Origin: Paenibacillus nanensis
GTDB taxonomy: Bacteria; Bacillota; Bacilli; Paenibacillales; Paenibacillaceae
Length of the DNA: 64,000 bases
Direction of reading: 5' to 3'
Assembly (NCBI RefSeq): GCF_003583765.1
Contig: NZ_QXQA01000009.1
Span: forward strand, 124,001 to 188,000
The notes beneath the pieces were generated by a model. It did no database searches. It was not told the origin of the DNA and was given only the letters and a program-made list of their open reading frames with translations. Shown here piece after piece: positions 17,687 through 26,258 of the stretch. Position 1 is the stretch's first letter. Each line of letters begins with the position of its first letter. The translations under genes were made by a program, and so were the position numbers.

Positions 17687-18637
17687 TTACTTCCGCTCGG
17701 CAAGCCATTTTCTCGCTTGGTCGGAATCCGCCGCAATTTGAGCGATTAATTCCGTAACGGAGCCGAACTTCTGCTCAGGCCGGATAAAGGATTGGAACTG
17801 CACTCGTATCTCTTTGCCGTATATATCGCGGTCGAAATCGAACAAATGAGCTTCCATGACCGGCACAACCTCCGTATTATTAAACGTCGGTTTCTTGCCG
17901 TGGTTGAGCACGCCGCCAAAGCTTTCCCCGTCGATCCAGGCCGTTATCGCATATACGCCGAGACGCGGCGTTACGTACGGATCATCGAGGTCCAGATTGG
18001 CTGTGGGGAAACCGATTGTCCGGCCTCTGCCGTCCCCGTGCACGACCGTTCCCGTCACTTCATACGGGCGGCCGAGCAGCTTGTTCGCCATCGCGAGATC
18101 GCCGCTTTCCAGCGACTCTTTCGTGAACGTGCTGCTCACTTTCATGCCGTCTTCATAAAGCGGCTCCTCGATATGGACGGAAATATCCGCCCCGCCGAGC
18201 TCCCGAAGCATTTCGGCCGTGCCGCTCCCCTTGCTGCCGAATGTGAAGTCGAAGCCGACGGCGGCATGCGCGACGCCAAGCGGACGAAGCACTTCGGAGA
18301 CAAACTGGCCTGGAGAAAGCGACGCGAACGAAAGATCAAACTTCATGACGAATACGACGTCGACGCCAAGCTCTTCGATCAGCTGCGTCTTGCTCGAAAT
18401 CGGCGTCAGGCAGCGGTAATGCGGATCGCCCTGCCCGAGCACCTCCTTCGGATGCGGCGAGAAGGTAAGCACAGCGGACCGCATGTCCGATTGCTTGGCA
18501 TGGGCGGTCGCCGCTTTGATCACATTTTGATGGCCGCGGTGCACACCGTCAAAAAAACCGATGGCGATCGACAGCTTTTTCCCGCCCGTAAGCGCTTCTG
18601 GGTTGTTTAAGGGATAAGATAATGGGATGACTTCCAC
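17687..18637 (-). CDS. ribF: Bifunctional riboflavin kinase/FAD synthetase
   Basis: Makes FMN from riboflavin and FAD from FMN. The N-terminal FAD synthetase domain has IGFFDGVHRGHQ and LTFSPHPKEVL; the C-terminal riboflavin kinase domain has GDGRGRTIGFPTANL and YAITAWIDG. About 316 aa with the GTG start at 18637, which has AGGTG close upstream and gives the family-like MEVIPLSYPL. An ATG at 18652 is possible but has no clear ribosome site. It is the last gene of the rimP-nusA-infB unit (called ribC in B. subtilis). Confidence 0.93.
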   Translation of the reverse strand: MEVIPLSYPLNNPEALTGGKKLSIAIGFFDGVHRGHQNVIKAATAHAKQSDMRSAVLTFSPHPKEVLGQGDPHYRCLTPISSKTQLIEELGVDVVFVMKFDLSFASLSPGQFVSEVLRPLGVAHAAVGFDFTFGSKGSGTAEMLRELGGADISVHIEEPLYEDGMKVSSTFTKESLESGDLAMANKLLGRPYEVTGTVVHGDGRGRTIGFPTANLDLDDPYVTPRLGVYAITAWIDGESFGGVLNHGKKPTFNNTEVVPVMEAHLFDFDRDIYGKEIRVQFQSFIRPEQKFGSVTELIAQIAADSDQARKWLAERK

Positions 18638-18703
18638 AACTGACACCTGCATTTCTACGTAAACTTTACCCGGCTTGCCTGCTTAATTGCAATGTACACA
18701 GCC

Positions 18704-19624
18704 TTAAGGTTCGTTGCTTGTAAACACTTTAACCGGCTTAATCTGAGCCGACTCGGAATCAACCTGATAAATGCCCAGAAATTGGCCATGCTCAGCAGGC
18801 TCGTACAACCGGACAAGCTCGCCGTCCTTCCACTCGTTCGAAAGCTTGGACAGCGGCACTTTCTGCCCGCGCCGAGCCAATCTGACGGCAGACGGCGCAA
18901 CCGTTGCTTTCGGCATATGCGCGATGGCTTGATCGGCGGGAATGAGATGCTTTTCAAGCTCGCCTGCGTTCAACAGTTCCTCAATTTGAGCCAAGGTTAA
19001 ACACCCTTCTGCCGTAATCCCGCCGGACATCGTGCGCGTAAGCTTGGCCATAGCCGCCGGAAGACCCAGCGCTTTGCCGATATCGACGCATAATGTGCGG
19101 ATGTAGGTTCCCTTGGAACATACGACGGAAAAAGTAATTTCCGGCTCCTCGCTGTCGAGCTCGGCATGGAGCAGCTTAATTTCGTGGATTGTCACCGTTC
19201 TAGCTTTGCGTTCCACCGTTTTGCCTTCCCGCGCAAGCTCATATAGACGCTTGCCGCCTACCTTAACAGCCGAGAACATGGGAGGCACCTGCTCAATGTC
19301 GCCGATGAAGCGGTTTAACACCTGTTCAACCTGCTCCTTCGTAACGTTCTGCACTGGCTGACGAGCGATAACCTCGCCGGTCATATCCTCGGTATCCGTG
19401 GCGATCCCAAGCTTCAGCACCGCCTCGTACGCCTTCGGTCTTTCTTGTATGTATTCCACGACGCGCGTTGAGCGGCCCAAACATAAAGGGAGCACGCCGG
19501 TTACCATAGGGTCAAGCGTGCCGGTATGTCCGATCCGTTTCATCTTGAGCAGCCGTCTAACCTTAGCCACCACGTCGTGCGAAGTCCAGCCCTCCGGCTT
19601 CCATACCGCCAAAATGCCGTCCAT
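18704..19624 (-). CDS. truB: tRNA pseudouridine-55 synthase
   Basis: Isomerises U55 in the tRNA T-loop. 306 aa. The catalytic Asp is D38 in GHTGTLDPMVTG; KRLYELAREGKTVERKAR, CSKGTYIRTLCVDIG and the C-terminal PUA-like segment fit TruB. It starts 2 nt after the nrnA stop. Location after rbfA/nrnA in the infB unit is common in Firmicutes. Confidence 0.96.
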   Translation of the reverse strand: MDGILAVWKPEGWTSHDVVAKVRRLLKMKRIGHTGTLDPMVTGVLPLCLGRSTRVVEYIQERPKAYEAVLKLGIATDTEDMTGEVIARQPVQNVTKEQVEQVLNRFIGDIEQVPPMFSAVKVGGKRLYELAREGKTVERKARTVTIHEIKLLHAELDSEEPEITFSVVCSKGTYIRTLCVDIGKALGLPAAMAKLTRTMSGGITAEGCLTLAQIEELLNAGELEKHLIPADQAIAHMPKATVAPSAVRLARRGQKVPLSKLSNEWKDGELVRLYEPAEHGQFLGIYQVDSESAQIKPVKVFTSNEP

Positions 19625-19626
19625 GC

Positions 19627-20616
19627 TTATACCAACGCCTTTCTTACCGCATCAACCAATACGCGAATCGCTTCTTCGATCGGTCCGTCAAGCCTGCAGC
19701 CTGAAGCCCGCACATGTCCGCCGCCGCCGAAGGTTTGCGCAATCGCCGCAACGTCCGCCTTGCCTGCGGACCTTAAGCTCGCTTTGACTGCCCCGTCGTT
19801 TGTCTCTTTGAACAAAATGCCGACCTCGACGCCATCGACATTCAGCGCATAGTTCACGATGCCTTCCAGATCCTCGGGAACGGCGCCGCAATCGGTCAGA
19901 TCATTTTTCCCGATATAGACCCAGCCGATTCTCAAATCTTCGCTAAACGTCAGTCTTGCCAACGACATTTGCAGAAGCTTCAGCTTGGCCATCGTCATTT
20001 TCTCCAGCAGATGGTCGGCCAGCTTGCTTCCGGAAACGCCGGTCTCCAGCAGCTTCGCCGCAATTTCCATGACACGCGGGCTTGTATTGGAATATCGGAA
20101 ACCGCCCGTATCCGTCATCAGCCCGGTATAAATGGCGGTTGCGCAATCGAGATCAGGCGTCATTCCCGCCCGTTCAATCAAATCGAACAGGATCTCGGCC
20201 GTTGCCGCCGCATGCGGCTGAATGACGTTGACTGAGCCGAATCTGTTATTGGTCGGATGATGATCGATATTCAGAATAGCGCAGCCTTCAGGAAAAAAGG
20301 AAGAGACCTCTCCCATTCGCCGGTTATCGGCGCAATCAACCGCGATAACCGCATCGAAAGACGCCTCAAGCTTCTGCTTCTTCAAAGATAGGATTTGGTC
20401 AAAATGACGCAAATAATTTAAGCGGGACGGGAGCTCGCTTTCATTCACGAGCACAGCTTTTTTGCCCATACGTTCCAGCAGCCAGTCGACCACCACGGTC
20501 GAGCTGATCGCATCGCCGTCGGGCTGAACATGGGAGACGACAAGGAAGGAAGCATTGGCTTTAATAAAAGCCAATGCTTCATCCAATTGGGAAACATACT
20601 GATCTTTGCTTATCAT
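19627..20616 (-). CDS. nrnA: Bifunctional oligoribonuclease/PAP phosphatase NrnA (DHH family)
   Basis: Degrades short RNA oligonucleotides and often dephosphorylates pAp. 329 aa. The DHH phosphoesterase motifs are in order: VSHVQPDGDAISS (D33, D35), VDCADNRR, NIDHHPTNNRFG and GLMTDTGGFRYSNT. The C-terminal DHHA1 domain ends with GGGHVRASGCRLDG. Its ATG overlaps the rbfA stop by 4 nt. In Paenibacillus-type genomes it sits between rbfA and truB; it does not in B. subtilis. Confidence 0.94.
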   Translation of the reverse strand: MISKDQYVSQLDEALAFIKANASFLVVSHVQPDGDAISSTVVVDWLLERMGKKAVLVNESELPSRLNYLRHFDQILSLKKQKLEASFDAVIAVDCADNRRMGEVSSFFPEGCAILNIDHHPTNNRFGSVNVIQPHAAATAEILFDLIERAGMTPDLDCATAIYTGLMTDTGGFRYSNTSPRVMEIAAKLLETGVSGSKLADHLLEKMTMAKLKLLQMSLARLTFSEDLRIGWVYIGKNDLTDCGAVPEDLEGIVNYALNVDGVEVGILFKETNDGAVKASLRSAGKADVAAIAQTFGGGGHVRASGCRLDGPIEEAIRVLVDAVRKALV

Positions 20617-20969
20617 CTTGCTTCATTCCCGTTATTGAGTTCAGTCAGCAAGGACTCGATTCGGCTTCCGTACTCGATGCTGCTGTCGAATTTGAACAGC
20701 AGCTCCGGCGTATGGCGAAGCTTCATCCGTTTGCCGAGCTCGGAACGAAGGAAACCGGTAGCTCTCCCCAGCGCCTTTAGCGTCTCTTCCTTCTGCTCGT
20801 CGCTGCCAAGCACGCTCAAGTAGATGCGAGCCTGGGATAAATCGCTGGTCGTCTCTACGCCCGTAACCGTGATGAAGCCGATTCGAGGATCCTTCAGCTC
20901 CATCTGGATAATTTGGCTCAGCTCTTTTTTGATTTGCTCGCTGACCCGGCCGACGCGTATTTTAGCCAT
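20613..20969 (-). CDS. rbfA: 30S ribosome-binding factor A
   Basis: A 118-aa KH-fold protein needed for late 16S rRNA/30S maturation. MAKIRVGRVSEQIKKELSQII, LKDPRIGFITVTGVE and the LRHTPELLFKFDSSIEYG tail are characteristic. AGAGGTG precedes the ATG. It lies 6 nt after infB. The ylxP gene found between infB and rbfA in B. subtilis is absent. Confidence 0.96.
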   Translation of the reverse strand: MAKIRVGRVSEQIKKELSQIIQMELKDPRIGFITVTGVETTSDLSQARIYLSVLGSDEQKEETLKALGRATGFLRSELGKRMKLRHTPELLFKFDSSIEYGSRIESLLTELNNGNEAR

Positions 20970-20975
20970 GCATGA

Positions 20976-23696
20976 TCACCTCTCTACCGTTTCCATGATG
21001 AACGCTTCAATCATATCTCCCTCTTTAATATCGCTAAAGCGTTCAAGCGTTATACCGCACTCATAACCGGACGCCACTTCCTTGGCGTCATCCTTGAACC
21101 GCTTCAAGGAATCGATTTTGCCGGTGTATACAACGATGCCGCCGCGGATAACTCTTGCTTCTGCGGAACGGGTAATCTTGCCGTCGACGACCATAGAACC
21201 CGCGATCGCGCCCACCTTCGTTACTTTAAACACGTTGCGCACTTCGGCGTGACCGATTACAACCTCTTTATAGACCGGATCCAGCATGCCTTTCATCGCT
21301 TGCTCGATCTCGTCGATGACATTGTAAATGACGCGGTGCATACGCACGTCAACCTTCTCCTGCGCGATTGTCGCCTCGGCCTGCGGGTCCGGACGGACGT
21401 TGAAGCCGATTACGATGGCGTTGGATGCGGAAGCCAGAATAACATCCGATTCCGTAATCGCGCCTACGCCGGTATGAATAATTTTCACGCGCACGCCTTC
21501 GACATCGATTTTTGCAAGCGAGCCTTTGAGCGCTTCGGCGGAGCCTTGTACGTCGGCTTTGATGATCACGTTCAGATCCTTGATCTCGCCTTCTTTAATG
21601 TGGTTGAAGAGATCGTCCAGCGTAACGCGCGTATTGGCGCCCATATCGGATTGACGCTGCTTAATCGCGCGGCGTTCTGCGATTGCGCGCGCCTTGCGCT
21701 CGTCTTCGAACACCAGGAACGGATCGCCGGCTTGCGGCACTTCAGTCAGACCCGTAATCTCGATCGGCGTGGAAGGTCCAGCTTCTTTGAGACGGCGGCC
21801 GCGGTCGTTCACCATCGCGCGCACGCGACCGAAGCAGTTGCCCGCTACAAAAGCGTCGCCGATCTTAAGCGTACCGTGCTGTACCAGAATGCGGGCAACA
21901 GGTCCCTTGCCTTTGTCCAGCTCGGCCTCGATGACGGTACCTCTCGCGCGTTTGTTCGGATTCGCTTTAAACTCGTTCACTTCGGCAACGAGCAGAATCA
22001 TTTCCAGCAAGCCTTCGAGGTTGATGCGCTGCTTCGCGGACACTTCCACGAAGATCGTATCGCCGCCCCATTCTTCCGGCACGAGCTCGTATTCCGTCAT
22101 TTCTTGTTTAATTTTATCGGCGTTCGCTTCCGGCTTATCGATCTTGTTCACCGCAACGATGATCGGAACGCCGGCGGCTTTCGCGTGATTGATCGCTTCA
22201 ACGGTTTGAGGCATGATGCCGTCATCCGCCGCGACCACGATAATGGTAATATCCGTCACTTGAGCGCCGCGGGCACGCATCATCGTAAACGCTTCGTGGC
22301 CCGGCGTATCAAGGAATGTAATCTTTTTGCCGTTAATTTCGACTTGGTAAGCGCCGATATGCTGCGTAATGCCGCCGGCTTCTCCGCCGGTTACATTCGT
22401 CTTGCGAATCGCGTCAAGCAGCGTCGTCTTGCCGTGGTCGACGTGACCCATAATGGTAACGACCGGCGGCCGGACCATCAAATCCTCGGCTTCGTCCGTC
22501 TCCTCAAAGGTTTCAAACGCGTCTTCTTCAACCGGGATTTTCACTTCCACTTCAACGCCGTATTCGCCTGCAATCAACATAATCGCGTCCATATCGATCT
22601 CTTGGTTGATCGTCGCCATAACGCCGAGGAACAGAAGCTTCTTAATAACTTCTGAAGCGTCTTTATGAAGCAGCTTCGCAAGGTCGCCTACCGTCAATGT
22701 GCCGCGAACGATAATTTTCTTCGGCGTGTTGTCGATTTTTTCGCGAGGCGGCTGCTGCTGCCCTTTGCCTCCGCGTCCTTTGCCCCCGCGATTGTTGTTG
22801 CCGCCTTTAAAACCCGGACGGCCATCCTCGAACCGTTTTTGGCCGCCGTTGTTAAACCGGCCGTTTTTACCGCCGCTGCGATCCTCAGAGCCGCCGCGCG
22901 GCTGCTGACCTCTGCCAGCTCCCGCGTCGAAGCCGCGGCTTTGTCCGGCTGGAGCCGAAGCCGGCGCCGGACGGTTGCCGGCAGAAGCGCCCGCTCCGCC
23001 TTGACCGAAGCTGCGGTTGCCGCCGCCCGAAGGCGCTCCGCCTTGACGATTGCCGCCGCCTTGGCCTTGACCTTGACCGGCTGGACGGTTGCCTTGGTAA
23101 CCCTGTCCTTGACCGCCGGATGGACGATTGCCTTGCCCTTGACCGGACGGACGGTTACCTTGGTAGCCCTGACCGCCGGATGGACGGCCTTGGCCGCCTT
23201 GACCTTGACCGCCTTGCCTTCCGCCTTGGCCTTGGCCTTGACCGGATGGACGGCCTTGACCGCCTTGGCCTTGACCTTGACCGGATGGACGGCTGTTTTG
23301 GTTATTTTGCTGTCTTTGCTCACGTTGTTCGGTTGGTTGTTGAGTTTTCGTATTAATAGAATTCATTGTCCCCTGTCTATCTTGAGTTGTTGGTTTAGTC
23401 GTTTCTTGCACGCTTGGCGCCGCCTTTGGACGATTCGTTTGAGCCGTTGCCGTCTGTACCGCGGCTCCTCCGCTCTCTTGCGCGCGTTTGGCCGCCGCAT
23501 TCGCTTTAATGTCCCGGAAGAAGCCCTCCACCTTCGTCACCATTTCGTTCTCCATGACGCTCATGTGGTTATTAACAGGCAAGTTCAGCCTTTTAAGAAT
23601 CGTAATAATTTCTTTACTGCTCATATTCAGCGACTTCGCGTATTCATAGACGCGAAGCTTATCTTTATTGTCCTTGCTGTCCTGTTTGTTGCTCAA
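20976..23696 (-). CDS. infB: Translation initiation factor IF-2
   Basis: A GTPase that places initiator tRNA on the 30S subunit. 906 aa. An IF2_N module ([20 protein letters not shown]) begins the protein. A low-complexity linker follows at about residues 95-320, rich in Gly, Gln, Arg, Pro, Asn. A second IF2_N module ([20 protein letters not shown]) precedes the G domain: GHVDHGKTT at about residue 416, [16 protein letters not shown]. Domains II-IV fill the rest. TTG start at 23696 with GGAGGTG upstream. The start overlaps ylxQ by 32 nt. Confidence 0.96.
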   Translation of the reverse strand: MSNKQDSKDNKDKLRVYEYAKSLNMSSKEIITILKRLNLPVNNHMSVMENEMVTKVEGFFRDIKANAAAKRAQESGGAAVQTATAQTNRPKAAPSVQETTKPTTQDRQGTMNSINTKTQQPTEQREQRQQNNQNSRPSGQGQGQGGQGRPSGQGQGQGGRQGGQGQGGQGRPSGGQGYQGNRPSGQGQGNRPSGGQGQGYQGNRPAGQGQGQGGGNRQGGAPSGGGNRSFGQGGAGASAGNRPAPASAPAGQSRGFDAGAGRGQQPRGGSEDRSGGKNGRFNNGGQKRFEDGRPGFKGGNNNRGGKGRGGKGQQQPPREKIDNTPKKIIVRGTLTVGDLAKLLHKDASEVIKKLLFLGVMATINQEIDMDAIMLIAGEYGVEVEVKIPVEEDAFETFEETDEAEDLMVRPPVVTIMGHVDHGKTTLLDAIRKTNVTGGEAGGITQHIGAYQVEINGKKITFLDTPGHEAFTMMRARGAQVTDITIIVVAADDGIMPQTVEAINHAKAAGVPIIVAVNKIDKPEANADKIKQEMTEYELVPEEWGGDTIFVEVSAKQRINLEGLLEMILLVAEVNEFKANPNKRARGTVIEAELDKGKGPVARILVQHGTLKIGDAFVAGNCFGRVRAMVNDRGRRLKEAGPSTPIEITGLTEVPQAGDPFLVFEDERKARAIAERRAIKQRQSDMGANTRVTLDDLFNHIKEGEIKDLNVIIKADVQGSAEALKGSLAKIDVEGVRVKIIHTGVGAITESDVILASASNAIVIGFNVRPDPQAEATIAQEKVDVRMHRVIYNVIDEIEQAMKGMLDPVYKEVVIGHAEVRNVFKVTKVGAIAGSMVVDGKITRSAEARVIRGGIVVYTGKIDSLKRFKDDAKEVASGYECGITLERFSDIKEGDMIEAFIMETVER
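23050..23295 (-). repeat. Degenerate internal repeats encoding the IF-2 Gly/Gln linker
   Basis: Short units built from GGTCAAGG-type blocks recur about every 12-40 nt and encode [12 protein letters not shown]-like repeats (about residues 134-215 of IF-2). Two near-identical stretches lie near 23182-23220 and 23252-23290. Such repeats can change in number by slippage, so the linker length is likely to vary between strains. Confidence 0.75.
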
Positions 23697-24024
23697 TAGG
23701 ATCCACCTCCGTATTTTGGCTCAGATGACTTCCAATCATTTTTCCGAAATGCATATCGGTGACCGCCAGCACAACGCGTTCGGGTTTCCCTATCGCCTTT
23801 CCCAGCTGTTCCCGATCGAATGCTTCGGCGAGTTGTATTCCGTAGGTGCCGCACTTGTCTCGAAATTTCTTCTTCGTATTGTCGGATGCGTCGCCGGCAA
23901 TAATAACCAGATGGGCTTTCCCTGCTCTTACGGCCTTCAGCACCGTTTCATCGCCGGTTATCAGCTTGCCGGCGCGCATGGCCATACCCAGGGAAGAAAG
24001 AGCTTTATTCGGCTTCATCATCAT
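23665..24024 (-). CDS. ylxQ: L7Ae/L30e-family RNA-binding protein YlxQ
   Basis: 119 aa with the L7Ae fold signature: [48 protein letters not shown]. These proteins bind kink-turn RNA; YlxQ is thought to be ribosome-associated. Overlaps ylxR by 20 nt upstream and infB by 32 nt downstream, so the cluster is tightly coupled. Three ATG codons in a row begin the frame; the first has AAGGAG about 10 nt upstream. The C-terminal tail is polar ([11 protein letters not shown]). Confidence 0.92.
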   Translation of the reverse strand: MMMKPNKALSSLGMAMRAGKLITGDETVLKAVRAGKAHLVIIAGDASDNTKKKFRDKCGTYGIQLAEAFDREQLGKAIGKPERVVLAVTDMHFGKMIGSHLSQNTEVDPIEQQTGQQGQ

Positions 24025-24325
24025 CCGGCGTCAGCTCCTTGGCTGCGATGAATTGCTCCTCCACCGCGATAAATTCCTGCTCCAACTGATCGTATATATG
24101 GTCGCCGACGGGCTGCTTCAGCGCCCGATCCAACGCTTTTGACTTCTTCGCAAGCTTAAAGCAGTTCACTTTGCCGCATAAATAGGCGCCACGCCCCGCT
24201 TTTTTGCCGGTCAGATCGATGCCGACCTCGCCGTCCGGCGTACGAACGACCCGAATCAATTCTTTCTTCGGCATCATTTCTTGACAAGCCACGCACTTGC
24301 GAAGCGGTATTTTTCTCGGTCTCAC
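24005..24325 (-). CDS. rnpM: YlxR/RnpM RNA-binding protein (DUF448)
   Basis: 106 aa. MRPRKIPLRKCVACQEMMPKKELIRVV and GRGAYLCGKVNCFKLAKK match YlxR, with a CxxC pair (C11, C14). YlxR has been described as a nucleoid or RNase P-binding regulator (RnpM). GTG start with GGAGGG 7 nt upstream. The acidic C-terminus (LTPDDDEAE) overlaps ylxQ. Part of the rimP-nusA-ylxR-ylxQ-infB cluster. Confidence 0.92.
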   Translation of the reverse strand: MRPRKIPLRKCVACQEMMPKKELIRVVRTPDGEVGIDLTGKKAGRGAYLCGKVNCFKLAKKSKALDRALKQPVGDHIYDQLEQEFIAVEEQFIAAKELTPDDDEAE

Positions 24326-24366
24326 CGCAAATCCCTCCTCAGCCGCTGCCTGTTCCCGCGCGCAGA

Positions 24367-25464
24367 CTAATCGATGGATACGGAATCCTGATGCATGGTG
24401 CCTGTCGTCGATTTCGGACGTCCGTATTCCTGCTCCGCCTGCGTCTCGCTTTTAATATCGATTTTCCAGCCGGTAAGCTTCGCGGCAAGACGGGCATTCT
24501 GCCCCTTAATGCCGATCGCAAGCGACAGCTGATAATCGGGAACGATGACACGCGCCATTTTCTCTTGCTCGAAGACGATAACCTCCAGCACCTTCGACGG
24601 ACTCAAAGCGTTCGCCACGTACTCCTCGACATTTTCGGACCAGCGCACGATATCGATCTTTTCGCCCTTCAGCTCATTGACAATCGTCTGGACGCGAAGG
24701 CCCTTCTGGCCGACGCAGGATCCGACCGGATCCACTTCCTCATTGCGGGAGTGAACCGCAATCTTCGAACGGAAGCCCGCTTCGCGCGCGACCGAACGAA
24801 TCTCAACGACACCGTCATAAATTTCGGGCACTTCAAGCTCGAATAACCGTTTTAGAAGTCCTGGATGCGTACGGGATAAAATAATTTGAGGACCTTTGGT
24901 CGTGTTCTCAACCTTCGTAATAAACGATTTGACGCGGTCGCCATGCTTGAACTTGTCCGTCGGCATCAGCTCCGTCAGCGGAAGAACCGCTTCGACCTTG
25001 CCCAAGTCGACGAACAGGTTGCGCATGTCTTGGCGCTGCACAATGCCGTTAACGATATCCTCTTCCTTATCGATAAACGCGTTATAGATCAGTCCCCGCT
25101 CCGCTTCGCGAATACGCTGCGTAACGACCTGCTTGGCCGTCTGCGCCGCAATGCGTCCGAAGTCGCGAGGCGTAACTTCGATCTCCGCGACATCGTCAAG
25201 ATGATAATGCGGGTTAATCTCGCGAGCCGCTTCCACCGAAATTTCCAGCCTCGGATCCAGCACCTCATCGACAACCGTCTTGCGGGCGTAAACCTTGATG
25301 ACGCCGGTATGACGGTTAATGTCTACCCTTACGTTCTGCGCCGTGTTGAAATTGCGTTTATAACTGGAAATAAGCGCAGCTTCGATCGCCTCTAGCAGCA
25401 CATCCTTGGCGATTCCTTTATCTCGTTCAATTTCCTGCAAAGCTTCAATAAAATCCATACTCAT
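24367..25464 (-). CDS. nusA: Transcription elongation/termination factor NusA
   Basis: Binds RNA polymerase and nascent RNA, affecting pausing, termination and antitermination. About 365 aa, the Gram-positive short form without acidic repeats. NTD (MSMDFIEALQEIERDKGIAK), S1 domain (GIVQRQDMRNLFVDLGKVEAVLP), KH1 (VDPVGSCVGQKGLRVQTIV) and KH2 (LAIGIKGQNARLAAKLTGWKIDI) are all visible. The start at 25464 gives the standard N-terminus; GGGGG lies 12-13 nt upstream. The longer frame extends into rimP and is not real. Confidence 0.96.
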   Translation of the reverse strand: MSMDFIEALQEIERDKGIAKDVLLEAIEAALISSYKRNFNTAQNVRVDINRHTGVIKVYARKTVVDEVLDPRLEISVEAAREINPHYHLDDVAEIEVTPRDFGRIAAQTAKQVVTQRIREAERGLIYNAFIDKEEDIVNGIVQRQDMRNLFVDLGKVEAVLPLTELMPTDKFKHGDRVKSFITKVENTTKGPQIILSRTHPGLLKRLFELEVPEIYDGVVEIRSVAREAGFRSKIAVHSRNEEVDPVGSCVGQKGLRVQTIVNELKGEKIDIVRWSENVEEYVANALSPSKVLEVIVFEQEKMARVIVPDYQLSLAIGIKGQNARLAAKLTGWKIDIKSETQAEQEYGRPKSTTGTMHQDSVSID

Positions 25465-25501
25465 TGGAACGATGTTCCCCCTTTCATAAATAGAACCAAA
25501 A

Positions 25502-25963
25502 TTAAAATTGAATAGCCAAGCGCGCGCTTGCCACTTTGTCGTACGGAATGCGGTGTTCCTTCTTGCCGACCTTGATAGCGACGGTATCGCCGTCGAACGA
25601 CAAGAGCGTTCCTTCGAACTCCTTCGCTCCGTCGACCGGTTCGTATGTAGTAATAAATACATACTTCCCTACCGCCTTGCGTACATCGTCCGGTTTTTTA
25701 AGCGGACGCTCTGCCCCCGGTGATGACACTTCCAGGAAGTAAGCCCCGGAGATCGGGTCGTTCTTATCCAGCTGCTCGCTGACATATTCGCTGATTTTGC
25801 CGCATTCGTCGATGTCGATGCCGCCTTCTTTATCTACAAAAATGCGAAGAAACCAGTTACTGCCTTCCTTGATATATTCAATGTCGACCAGCTCAAAGCC
25901 ATTTTCATTGAGATAGGGCTGCACCATAGCCTCAACGGCGGATTTGATAGTGGATGTGCTCAA
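25502..25963 (-). CDS. rimP: Ribosome maturation factor RimP
   Basis: 153 aa, needed for 30S maturation. [31 protein letters not shown] and [17 protein letters not shown] are family motifs; the C-terminal domain is SH3-like. The start is TTG at 25963 with AGGAGG about 10 nt upstream. It is the first gene of the nusA-infB cluster and is preceded by a good promoter, a GAAA-loop hairpin and a tandem repeat array. Confidence 0.94.
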   Translation of the reverse strand: MSTSTIKSAVEAMVQPYLNENGFELVDIEYIKEGSNWFLRIFVDKEGGIDIDECGKISEYVSEQLDKNDPISGAYFLEVSSPGAERPLKKPDDVRKAVGKYVFITTYEPVDGAKEFEGTLLSFDGDTVAIKVGKKEHRIPYDKVASARLAIQF

Positions 25964-26018
25964 ATTGGGTTGACCTCCTGTATGGGTTGCAATGGGTATT
26001 TGCCGGATACAAAACGTA

Positions 26019-26040
26019 AAGAGTGGGTTTCCCCACTCTT
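26019..26040 (-). promoter_or_regulatory. Perfect GAAA-loop hairpin in the rimP leader
   Basis: AAGAGTGGG-GAAA-CCCACTCTT forms a 9-bp perfect stem with a GNRA tetraloop. The minus strand continues TACGTTTTG, so the T content is modest. It lies about 30 nt past the predicted start of the rimP transcript. It could be an attenuator, an RNA stability element or a weak terminator for polC read-through. Confidence 0.55.
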
Positions 26041-26076
26041 CTGCATCAAGAATCTATCCTCATCATTGCCAGAAAA

Positions 26077-26105
26077 ATTATAACATAATCGCATATACGT
26101 GACAA
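26077..26105 (-). promoter_or_regulatory. Sigma-A promoter of the rimP-nusA-infB unit
   Basis: TTGTCA (26100-26105), a 17-nt spacer and perfect TATAAT (26077-26082): the best sigma-A promoter in the window. Its -35 box is the TTGTCA of the copy of the 44-bp repeat nearest to rimP. The predicted leader of rimP is about 110 nt. Confidence 0.8.
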
Positions 26106-26247
26106 GAAATGATTTCTAGTTGATCATGTCCTTGCACGGTACGTGACAAGAAATGATTTCCAGCCCATCATGTTCTTGCACGGCATGTGACAAGAAATGA
26201 TTTCCAGCCCATCATGTTCTTGCACGGTACGTGACAAGAAATGATAT
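26096..26247 (-). repeat. Tandem 44-bp hairpin repeat array between polC and rimP
   Basis: Three full 44-bp units (26096-26139, 26140-26183, 26184-26227) and a partial fourth (26228-26247). Copies 2 and 3 differ at two bases; copy 1 differs at a few more. Each full unit, read on the minus strand, can fold as GTG-CAAGAA-C-ATGAT paired with ATCAT-TTCTTG-T-CAC, a 14-bp stem with two single-base bulges. In copy 1 the change CAAGGA keeps pairing through a G-U wobble on the minus strand only. Each unit also holds an 11-bp dyad GAAAT-N-ATTTC and a TTGTCA box. The array begins 11 nt after the polC stop. Confidence 0.9.
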
Positions 26248-26258
26248 CAGCTAACGTT

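Noticed and set aside
21249-22655. 468-codon open frame on the plus strand
   Set aside because: It is antisense to infB, has no family motif or ribosome site, and results from codon bias in a GC-rich gene.
22665-23699. 344-codon open frame on the plus strand, hydrophobic
   Set aside because: It is the complement of the Gly/Gln-repeat part of infB; the repeat DNA simply stays open in several frames.
25465-25662. 66-residue N-terminal extension of nusA
   Set aside because: It overlaps rimP out of frame and is Arg/Ser-rich noise; the normal NusA start is at 25464.
26096-26247. Possible CRISPR array
   Set aside because: The repeats are directly adjacent with no spacers, and no cas gene is present. 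It is a tandem repeat.
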